NCBI RefSeq assembly: GCF_030463535.1
Contig: NC_132878.1
Coordinates: 96,018,873-96,082,872 of the forward strand
Source of the DNA: Salminus brasiliensis
Taxonomy: Eukaryota; Chordata; Actinopteri; Characiformes; Bryconidae
Direction: 5' to 3'
DNA length: 64,000 bases
Position numbers and translations under genes: made by a program. Shown here piece after piece: positions 11,001 to 23,000 of this stretch. The stretch's first letter is position 1. Every line of letters begins with the position of its first letter. The notes below the pieces were generated by a model that saw only the letters and a list, made by a program, of their open reading frames with translations, did not search any database and was not told where the DNA came from.

Positions 11001-14000
11001 CCGAGATGGACCACCCCCTCGACTGCATTAGCTATCATGCTACTTGTTAGCCAGCCGAGTTGGACCACCCCCTCGACTGCATTAGCTATCATGCTACTCG
11101 TTAGCCAGCTGAAATGGACCATCCCCTCGACTGTATTAGCTATCATGCTACTCGTTAGCCAGCTGAAATGGACCACCCCCTCGACTGTTTTAGCTATCAT
11201 GCTACTCGTTAGCCAGCTGAAATGGACCATCCCCTCGACTGTATTAGCTATCATGCTACTCGTTAGCCAGCTGAAATGGACCACCCCCTCGACTGTATTA
11301 GCTATCATACTACTCGTTAGCCAGCCGAGATGGACCACCCCCTTGACTGTATTAGCTATCATGCTACTCGTTAGCCAGCCGAGATGGACCACCCCCTCGA
11401 CTGTATTAGCTATCATACTACTCGTTAGCCAGCCGAGATGGACCACCCCCTCGACTGCATTAGCTATCATGCTACTCGTTAGCCAGCCGAGTTGGACCAC
11501 CCCCTCGACTGCATTAGCTATCATGCTACTCGTTAGCCAGCTGAAATGGACCATCCCCTCGACTGTATTAGCTATCATGCTACTCGTTAGCCAGCTGAAA
11601 TGGACCACCCCCTCGACTGTTTTAGCTATCATGCTACTCGTTAGCCAGCCGAGTTGGACCACCCCTTGACTGTATTAGCTATCATGCTACTCGTTAGCCA
11701 GCTGAAATGGACCACCCCCTCGACTGTATTAGCTATCATACTACTCGTTAGCCAGCCGAGATGGACCACCCCCTTGACTGTATTAGCTATCATGCTACTC
11801 GTTAGCCAGCCGAGATGGACCACCCCCTCGACTGCATTAGCTATCATGCTACTGGTTACCCAGCCGAGATGGACCACCCCTTCGACTGTATTAGCTATCA
11901 TGCTACTCGTTACCCAGCCGAGATGGACCACCCCCTCGACTGTATTAGCTATCATGCTCCTCGTTAGCCAGCCGAGATGGACCACCCCCTCGACTGCATT
12001 AGCTATCATGCTACTTGTTAGCCAGCCGAGTTGGACCACCCCCTCGACTGCATTAGCTATCATGCTACTCGTTAGCCAGCTGAAATGGACCATCCCCTCG
12101 ACTGTATTAGCTATCATGCTACTCGTTAGCCAGCTGAAATGGACCACCCCCTCGACTGTTTTAGCTATCATGCTACTCGTTAGCCAGCTGAAATGGACCA
12201 TCCCCTCGACTGTATTAGCTATCATGCTACTCGTTAGCCAGCTGAAATGGACCACCCCCTCGACTGTATTAGCTATCATACTACTCGTTAGCCAGCCGAG
12301 ATGGACCACCCCCTTGACTGTATTAGCTATCATGCTACTCGTTAGCCAGCCGAGATGGACCACCCCCTCGACTGTATTAGCTATCATACTACTCGTTAGC
12401 CAGCCGAGATGGACCACCCCCTTGACTGTATTAGCTATCATGCTACTCGTTAGCCAGCCGAGATGGACCACCCCCTCGACTGTATTAGCTATCATGCTAC
12501 TCGTTACCCAGCCGAGATGGACCACCCCTTCGACTGTATTAGCTATCATGCTACTCGTTACCCAGCCGAGATGGACCACCCCTTCGACTGTATTAGCTAT
12601 CATGCTACTCGTTAGCCAGCCGAGATGGACCACCCCCTCGACTGTATTAGCTATCATGCTACTCGTTAGCCAGCCGAGATGGACCACCCCTTCGACTGTA
12701 TTAGCTATCATGCTACTCGTTACCCAGCCGAGATGGACCACCCCTTCGACTGTATTAGCTATCATGCTACTCGTTAGCCAGCCGAGATGGACCACCCCCT
12801 CGACTGTATTAGCTATCATGCTACTCGTTAGCCAGCCGAGATGGACCACCCCCTCGACTGTATTAGCTATCATGCTACTCGTTAGCCAGCCGAGATGGAC
12901 CACCCCCTCGACTGCATTAGCTATCATGCTACTGGTTAGCCAGCCGAGATGGACCACCCCCTCGACTGCATTAGCTATCACGCTACTCGTTAGCCAGCCG
13001 AGATGGACCACCCCCTCGACTGTATTAGCTATCACGCTACTCGTTAGCCAGCCGAGATGGACCACCCCCTCGACTGTATTAGCTATCATACTACTCGTTA
13101 GCCAGCCGAGATGGACCACCCCCTCGACTGCATTAGCTATCATGGGCAAAAGTCATACTCACCCTGAAAAGCTGCTGCCGTACGCAGACTAGTGGGGTTC
13201 ACGAAATGTTCGATGAAGAAGAACAGGATGACCACGACCAGGAGCAACACCCCAAACACAGCAGAGAGAACCGCCACGAAAAACAGCCTGGGGGGGCAAC
13301 AACAGAAAAGACAGAATTCCAAGGTTTAGGAATGTCTTTCCCACTTTTCCGATAACACATTCCTGTTCAGTACTGAAGCTTCTCCGTACCAGTAGTTCCT
13401 CCCGCCTACACAGTTGTTGAGCCATTTGCAGTGGTGGTCGAAGTCAGAGATGCACTTGTTGCAGCTGCTGCAGTGTTTCACCTTAGACCCCCTGCAGGGG
13501 GGGGGGGGGGGGGCAGCTGTTAACCTTGAGCAAGTTGGCATACATTCAGTATCTATCAAATCTATAGTATTTAAGTTATAATTATAGGGGTTACTTATGT
13601 ATTAATTGTATAGACAGTGGTCAGTTTTGTTTCCTGAAATCAGCACAGGGTCAAAAATATCTATACACCCACTTAGAAGATTCATTTACTGGTGCTGAAA
13701 GTCCCTAAATGTCTTTTAACTTGCCAAGACCGAGAGCTCTTAACGTCCTGCTAGTGATCATGATTGGCTACAGTGGGTATCTTCTCAGTGCCACATAAAA
13801 GGGGTTTGTTTAACAGCTCTCTTTGGACTGACCAGGACATGGGAGGTACAATGGGAGAGTCCAAGAAACTCGGTGCAAATCTGAGAAGGATGATCGTAGA
13901 TCTACACAAGCCAGGAACCAGATCTCCTGGAGCAAGTTCTAAACAACTACAGGATCCTCAAGATCCTCAGGATCATCATTTCAAAATACTGCACAAGTTA

Positions 14001-17000
14001 TTGAGAGGTGTAGCCACTTGTAGGCCTGGAAGAAGACCCAAACGGTCACTCTCTGCTGAGAGGAAATTGGCTCTGGTGGTCTAGGAACAATGCAAGGACT
14101 AATGCAATGTCACAGGCCTGCTATTAACTGGAAGCTGCTGGAAGCCCAGAGTCACTGTCTACAGTCTACAGCTAGTTCTACATCACTATGGGCTGAGAGG
14201 CTGTTGTGCAAGAAAGACGACCAACTCTAAAACTGCCATCTTCGAGCTTGACTACAGTTGATCTGATAATGACCAGAGCTACGTTTAGAGGAGTAAAGGT
14301 CAGACACACTATACCAACTGTCAAACATGGTGGCGGTAGCCTCATGCTCTGGGGGAGGCTTCTCAAAGCCTGTTTCATTGAATTCTGCTACGACGAGTGG
14401 TCAGATATCCAAATAGGATTCTGCCAGAAGATCATATTGATGGTATTTCTGGTTGGTGTGGAGCAACAGATAAAACCACTAGCTGCCAGTAAGCTACTAC
14501 ACCGTGTTGGAGACCAGGGTTCGATTCCCAGTCTGGGTGTGCTACACCAGTAAGAGTCCTTGGGCAAGACTCCTAACATGGCATTGGCCCACTTCTGTAA
14601 TATGAGTAACCATGGATAAGAGTGTCAGCTAAATGCCATAAATGTAAATGCACACTGTTTCTGTCCTGCAAATTCCTCGTATCTCCAGAACAGCAACTTT
14701 ATAGGAGGAGAAAGATCCATACCTTCCAAAGGAAGTCAGTGTGGAAAGTTGCTTACACCTGATAGGAGGCATGAGATCCACAGTGCCATGGGTTTCGTAG
14801 ATTCAAATTCCTGTACACTTTTAAAAATCAAGGTGCTTCAAATGGTTCCTTTAAAGAACCAGATGTGTCAGTGTGAAGATGTGAAGGTTCTTCGGGCCTT
14901 TTAAAAGGGTTCTTCACATTCACACATTTCTCTCAAGTGGTCCTTCCATGGCACCCCTCAAAGAACCCACTGAAAACCCATTATTACCATCACCTTCATA
15001 TCCACGATGAGCGTCTGCAAACTTCTGTCCATGACTCTGATATAATGAGTAACGTACGGCTGTATACATACACATCAACCTCACACAGGTAGCAGTGCTG
15101 ATTGTGGATGACATGCGGCTGCTTCTTCTTATCGAACACAGGCATGGGGCTGGAGTAATCCTTCCTCAGCCGGACGTTATAGTCAGCCGGGTCTACGGTC
15201 ACCGCCGCCAGATGAGTCAGCAAGTGTAAGACGAACGCTGTGCCGATCACCTGCATACAAGAGGATATTATTATCAATTTTCTCCCCAACTGGATCACCA
15301 TTACCCAACCCATACAAAGGGAGACCAGCACCATATTAATACCTAGCCTATGTGTTTAGAATGGGGGATCAGAAAAGCTCCTGTAGGTGTAATGGGTAGG
15401 TGTCCCAATACTTTTGTCCATATTTTTGTACCGATTACCCAACCCATACAAAGGGGGACCAGCACCATATTAATACCTAGCCTATGTGTTTAGAATGGGG
15501 GATCAGAAAAGCTCCTGTAGGTGTAATGGGTAGGTGTCCCAATACTTTTGTCCATATTTTTGTACCGATTACCCAACCCATACAAAGGGGGACCAGCACC
15601 ATATTAATACCTAGCCTATGTGTTTAGAATGGGGGATCAGAAAAGCTCCTGTAGGTGTAATGGGTAGGTGTCCCAATACTTTTGTCCATATTTTTGTACC
15701 GATTACCCAACCCATACAAAGGGGGACCAGCACCATATTAATACCTAGCCTATGTGTTTAGAATGGGGGATCAGAAAAGCTCCTGTAGGTGTAATGGGTA
15801 GGTGTCCCAATACTTTTGTCCATATTTTTGTACCGATTACCCAACCCATACAAAGGGGGACCAGCACCATATTAATACCTAGCCTATGTGTTTAGAATGG
15901 GGGTCAGAAAAGCTCCTGTAGGTGTAAAGGGGAGGTGTCCCAATACTTTTGTCCATATTTTTGTACCGATTACCCAACCCATACAAAGGGGGACCAGCAC
16001 CATATTAATACCTAGCCTGTGTTTAGAATGGGGGTCAGAAATGCTCCTGTAGGTGTAAAGGGGAGGTGTCCCAATACTTTTGTCCATATTTTTGTACCGA
16101 TTACCCAACCCATACAAAGGGGGACCAGCACCATATTAATACCTAGCCTATGTGTTTAGAATGGGGGATCAGAAAAGCTCCTGTAGGTGTAATGGGTAGG
16201 TGTCCCAATACTTTTGTCCATATTTTTGTACCGATTACCCAACCCATACAAAGGGGGACCAGCACCATATTAATACCTAGCCTATGTGTTTAGAATGGGG
16301 GTCAGAAAAGCTCCTGTAGGTGTAATGGGTAGGTGTCCCAATACTTTTGTCCATATTTTTGTACCCAACCCATACAATTTTTCCCCTATTACATGCAACG
16401 CTCCAGACACTGGGAGGGTAAAGGCCTGGGGAGGCGACCAACCCGCTTGGAGTAGTGTGTAGTGATGTGGGGAGAAAGCACCACCTACCCACCCTGGAGA
16501 GAGCAAGGCCACATGAGCTCTCTCTGGCCCTGGACCTGGATTTGAACTAGCGGCCCTCTGGTCATAGTGACAGTGTCTTACCACTCAGGGCCCCTGTGAC
16601 CGTTTTAACAGAGCTTTTAACCCCCACTGAACACTGAAAGCAGTGTGTGAGTCCAGCAGTGTCAGACAGGACAGGGGGGTCAATTCAATGAGCCTTAGTC
16701 ATCGAGGATAGAGAGGCTACTCTAGTGGTGACACGGCCTGAATCTGACTCATATAGAAAAGCTCCACTGTTTACAGCTAAATCAAGCCTTTATGTCTTTT
16801 CCAATTAACTACATAAGCACTGACCACTGACCTCACCCCATACACACACTCTGCATTTACAGTACGAGTCAGGCCTGTGTGTGGAAGGGCTCTGACAGTG
16901 TATGAGCCGGTCTGACACCCACTCTCCAGTTACAGACCAGGAGAAAACCTGGACATATGAAAACAAGAGTTTTTCAGTTTGCTCCGCCCCCTCAATCTGT

Positions 17001-20000
17001 TCACTGTTTATTCCCATCTGCAGGTTAGAGCGCCCTCTATCGCATGGAATAGGGGAGACCTTTCTATTCTCAGACTCCTCACCATGCAGTATGTTAGTAG
17101 TAGACTCTAGAGTCTGAGAAAGAAGGGAAGATAAATGTACTCAGAACTGGGTTTTTATGGAGTGTAATTTCACAGCTCTAGACCGGCCCTACGGTCTAAC
17201 TGCTGCTCATCATCAAATGTGAGGAGATCATCAGTTTCATCAGGCCTTGTTAAAGTCCTCACAGGTCAGGTAAGGCTTAGAGCAAAGGAGGACCAGCTCC
17301 ATATTAGAATGGGATGCTGTAAAAGCTCCTGCAGGTGGAATAGGTAGGTGTCCCAATACTTTTGTCCAAATATTGTGTATGTAATGAAGGCATGGTGTGA
17401 AGAGTATATATATATATATATTGGTTTAGGTACCCCATATGCAACGTAGTTCCATGGTACAGGCAGGAGCGGGATATACACCCCGAAACCCACAATGGCC
17501 ATGAAGCTGTACATGAGCCAGGCCACCAGCTGGAGGACATGGAGAGGCAGTGACCATCCGTTCACCCTGGAGTGGATCGGAGCAGTGACCAGCTCACTCC
17601 TGCTGACCCCCCGAGCCGGCGCTGTGCGTCTCAACCGACGCTCCAAACAGCTCATCTGAAACACAGAGAAGGGTTAAATGTGTCCACCAGAGCACATTTC
17701 AGATCACTAGCGCTACGAGGCTAACGTAGCTAATGGAAACTGAATTAGCATGGTCACTTCCTCATGTTGGAGCATTTCTATTGGTCCATTCATCAGGAAA
17801 TGTCCACACAGTGCAAAGAACAACGGCCAGATGTTGTCATTTGAGAACTAGCTGGTCTCACTAGTTCAGCGGTCGTGCCGATGAACCAGCTTGGTCAATT
17901 AATGCTAATTATGCTGGTCAGCCAGTTTGGTCACACTGGTAGACCAGTTAAGCCATCAAGCTCAAAAGAAAGCAAACCCTATGCCAGCTCAACCAGCTCG
18001 ACCAGCTCAACCATCTTGGTTTACAGCAGGGCCGTACTGGCCTAATGTAACATAAGTATATATAGGAGAAATGGCCAAATGTTTGTGGACGCCCCTTCTA
18101 ATGACCCGCTATGCTGGCCTATGCTGAGTTTCTAGCAGGGTGCCTATAAGGCGAAGGCCTAGTGCCACCAGTTAGCATGGTGCTAGCTGCACGCCTACAT
18201 CCTCACGCTCTCCTCAGACTGTGTGGAGGTGTTCGGTAATCTCTAACAGACCTGATTAGGTGGCTTCTGATACTGTAGGACTGCCTGTTATCTATAAGCA
18301 TGGACTAACGTACGACACACGGCTACAGATAGTAGCAGCATCTTACTATGGTATACTACTTAATTTTGGACCCAGAGCTGGCAGTGTTTAGCGACTAGTC
18401 TTTAGTCTTCTTTAGCTTTAGTCATCCTTCTGTTTTCGTGGCTGATGATCTACAGGCCTCAGCCTAGATTAGCCCAGGCATGTTTTCCAGAGGGATGAGC
18501 GGCGCAGTTGGTTGCTGCTCCAGAACCGAAGCTAATTAAAGCCTGCAGTTAGTTCTCTAGTGCAAGTATAGCCCTGAAACCGAAGAACAGTCTTCAGCTT
18601 TACATACAAGCCAGAGCTCAGAAGCCAATTTGCCAGGGAAATGAGCCAGATAACATGGCGCTATCTCCACTGAGGGCCATGCTGTTGTGGAAAGGTTTGA
18701 CACACTGCTTGCCCTTCAGGCTAAATGCTAACGCTGTGAGTAAGAGTAAGTAAATCCAGTTGGCCTGTACATTTACAACCGATAGCGCCCACCCTGCTGA
18801 AAAAGCCCTAGCCACCCAGCTCAGGCCTAGCCAGATGGTCCACCAGGTCCTCCAGGCCAAAACATACCCTATACCGGTAAGCTGGCTGACCAGCATGGCT
18901 CTTGGCTAGCATAGCGTATGTTGTCATTTGAGAACTAGCTGGTTTCACTAGTTCAGTGGTCGTGCCGATGAACCAGCTTGGTCAATTAATGCTAATTATT
19001 ATGCTGGTCAGTCAGTTTGGTCACACTGGTAGACCAGTTAAGCCATCAAGCTCAAAAGAAAGCAAACCCTATGCCAGCTAACCAGCTCGACCAGCTCGAC
19101 CAGCTTGACCAGCTTGAGCTGACCGTTTGGTTTACAGCATGGTCGTGATGGCCAATTGTAATATAAGTACATATAGGAGAAATGTCCAAATGTTTGTGGA
19201 CACCCCTTCTAATGAATCATCCCCAACTCCACAGCTCATCCCAAAAGTCCTGGATGGAGCTCCGCCATCCATTAGGCAGCATGGAGCCAATAGGGTCATG
19301 AAGTTCATCTGCTCCAGAGAGTCCTATTCTATTGGCAGTACTTCTTCTCTACAGGGACTAGACAAGCTGTGTGTGTGCATTTGCAGATCTGTCACAGCTT
19401 AAAGTAGGAGAATGCATTAATTAGAAGGGGTGTCCATAAATATGTGGACATGTAGTGTAAATGCAGTCATGAATGTTTAGAATGCACATACAAGGTTTTG
19501 CTATACAGTCTCATTAATCTGGCTTAACTTAGAGAGGCCATTTTCAAAGAGCAGGAAGGAGGCCTGTGGAAAATGAGCAGGTAAGTTTGTTTGGTTGCCT
19601 AGCAGATCTAATCACTAGTCATGCTGACACACACTGATCTGCTCGAGCGCTGCCTTCACGTGGGGTCAGGATCACTACAGTCAAGCAACCAGCGCACAAA
19701 ACGTCCCCTGAGGTTGTAAGGAGTTCACTGTCCCAAGCTAGCCTACAGTAAACATCAGAATTTAAAGAGCTCATGAACGCTGCACTAGAAAACATTTATT
19801 CACAGTAATGTAGGAGCTCATGAACGCTGCACTAGAAAACAATTATTTACAGTAATGTAGGAGCTCATAAACGCTGCACTAGAAAACATTTATTTACAGT
19901 AATTTAGGAGCTCGTGAACGCTGCACTAGAAAACATTTACTCCCAGTAATGTAGGAGCTCATGAACGCTGCACTAAAAAACATTTATTTACAGCAATTTA

Positions 20001-23000
20001 GGAGCTCATGAACGCTGCACTAGAAAACATTTACTCCCAGTAATTTAGGAGCTCATGAACGCTGCACTAGAAAACATTTATTCACAGTAATTTAGGAGCT
20101 CATGAACGCTGCACTAGAAAACATTTATTTATAGTAATTTAGGAGCTCATGAACGCTGCACTAGAAAACATTTATTCACAGTAATTTAGGAGCTCGTGAA
20201 CGCTGCACTAGAAAACATTTATTTACAGTAATTTAGGAGCTCATGAACGCTGCATTAGAAAACATTTATTTACAGTAATTTAGGAGCTCATGAACGCTGC
20301 ACTAGAAAACATTTATTCACAGTAATTTAGGAGCTCGTGAACGCTGCACTAGAAAACATTTACTCCCAGTAATTTAGGAGCTCATGAACGCTGCACTAGA
20401 AAACATTTATTCACAGTAATTTAGGAGCTCATGAACGCTGCACTAGAAAACATTTATTTACAGTAATTTAGGAGCTCATGAACGCTGCACTAGAAAACAT
20501 TTATTTACAGTAATTTAGGAGCTCATGAACGCTGCACTAGAAAACATTTATTTACAGTAATTTAGGAGCTCATGAACGCTGCACTAGAAAACATTTATTT
20601 ACAGTAATTTAGGAGCTCATGAACGCTGCACTAGAAAACATTTATTTACAGTAATTTAGGAGCTCATGAACGCTGCACTAGAAAACATTTATTCACAGTA
20701 ATTTCAGGAGCTCATGAACGCTGCACTAGAAAACATTTATTCACAGTAATTTAGGAGCTCGTGAACGCTGCACTAGAAAACATTTACTCCCAGTAATTTA
20801 GGAGCTCATGAACGCTGCACTAGAAAACATTTATTCACAGTAATTTAGGAGCTCGTGAACGCTGCACTAGAAAACATTTACTCCCAGTAATTTAGGAGCT
20901 CATGAACGCTGCACTAGAAAACATTTATTTACAGTAATTTAGGAGCTCATGAACGCTGCACTAGAAAACATTTATTTACAGTAATTTAGGAGCTCATGAA
21001 CGCTGCACTAGAAAACATTTATTTACAGTAATTTAGGAGCTCATGAACGCTGCACTAGAAAACATTTACTCCCAGTAATTTAGGAGCTCATGAACGCTGC
21101 ACTAGAAAACATTTATTCACAGTAATTTAGGAGCTCGTGAACGCTGCACTAGAAAACATTTATTTACAGTAATTTAGGAGCTCATGAACGCTGCACTAGA
21201 AAACATTTATTTACAGTAATTTAGGAGCTCATGAACGCTGCACTAGAAAACATTTATTTACAGTAATTTAGGAGCTCATGAACGCTGCACTAGAAAACAT
21301 TTATTTACAGTAATTTAGGAGCTCATGAACGCTGCACTAGAAAACATTTATTCACAGTAATTTCAGGAGCTCATGAACGCTGCACTAGAAAACATTTATT
21401 CACAGTAATTTAGGAGCTCATGAACGCTGCACTAGAAAACATTTATTTACAGTAATTTAGGAGCTCATGAACGCTGCACTAGAAAACATTTATTTACAGT
21501 AATTTAGGAGCTCATGAACGCTGCACTAGAAAACATTTATTTACAGTAATTTAGGAGCTCATGAACGCTGCACTAGAAAACATTTATTTACAGTAATTTA
21601 GGAGCTCATGAACGCTGCACTAGAAAACATTTATTCACAGTAATTTCAGGAGCTCATGAACGCTGCACTAGAAAACATTTATTTACAGTAATTTAGGAGC
21701 TCGTGAACGCTGCACTAGAAAACATTTACTCCCAGTAATTTAGGAGCTCATGAACGCTGCACTAGAAAACATTTATTTACAGCAATTTAGGAGCTCATGA
21801 ACGCTGCACTAGAAAACATTTACTCCCAGTAATTTAGGAGCTCATGAACGCTGCACTAGAAAACATTTATTTACAGCAATTTAGGAGCTCATGAACGCTG
21901 CACTAGAAAACATTTATTCACAGTAATTTAGGAGCTCATGAACGCTGCACTAGAAAACATTTATTTATAGTAATTTAGGAGCTCATGAACGCTGCACTAG
22001 AAAACATTTATTCACAGTAATTTAGGAGCTCGTGAACGCTGCACTAGAAAACATTTATTTACAGTAATTTAGGAGCTCATGAACGCTGCACTAGAAAACA
22101 TTTATTTACAGTAATTTAGGAGCTCATGAACGCTGCACTAGAAAACATTTACTCCCAGTAATTTAGGAGCTCATGAACGCTGCACTAGAAAACATTTATT
22201 CACAGTAATTTAGGAGCTCATGAACGCTGCACTAGAAAACATTTATTTACAGTAATTTAGGAGCTCATGAACGCTGCACTAGAAAACATTTATTTACAGT
22301 AATTTAGGAGCTCATGAACGCTGCACTAGAAAACATTTATTTACAGTAATTTAGGAGCTCATGAACGCTGCATTAGAAAACATTTATTTACAGTAATTTA
22401 GGAGCTCATGAACGCTGCACTAGAAAACATTTATTCACAGTAATTTAGGAGCTCGTGAACGCTGCACTAGAAAACATTTATTCACAGTAATTTAGGAGCT
22501 CATGAACGCTGCACTAGAAAACATTTACTCCCAGTAATTTAGGAGCTCATGAACGCTGCACTAGAAAACATTTATTTACAGTAATTTAGGAGCTCATGAA
22601 CGCTGCACTAGAAAACATTTATTTACAGTAATTTAGGAGCTCATGAACGCTGCACTAGAAAACATTTATTTACAGTAATTTAGGAGCTCATGAACGCTGC
22701 ATTAGAAAACATTTATTTACAGTAATTTAGGAGCTCATGAACGCTGCACTAGAAAACATTTACTCCCAGTAATTTAGGAGCTCATGAACGCTGCACTAGA
22801 AAACATTTATTCACAGTAATTTAGGAGCTCATGAACGCTGCACTAGAAAACATTTATTTACAGTAATTTAGGAGCTCATGAACGCTGCACTAGAAAACAT
22901 TTATTCACAGCAATTTAGGAGCTCATGAACGCTGCACTAGAAAACATTTATTTACAGTAATTTAGGAGCTCATGAACGCTGCACTAGAAAACATTTATTT

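Noticed and set aside
10092-13192. Long hydrophobic repeat frames that look like a membrane protein
   Set aside because: 54-bp minisatellite, open on both strands and intronic. The apparent transmembrane pattern is the repeat itself.
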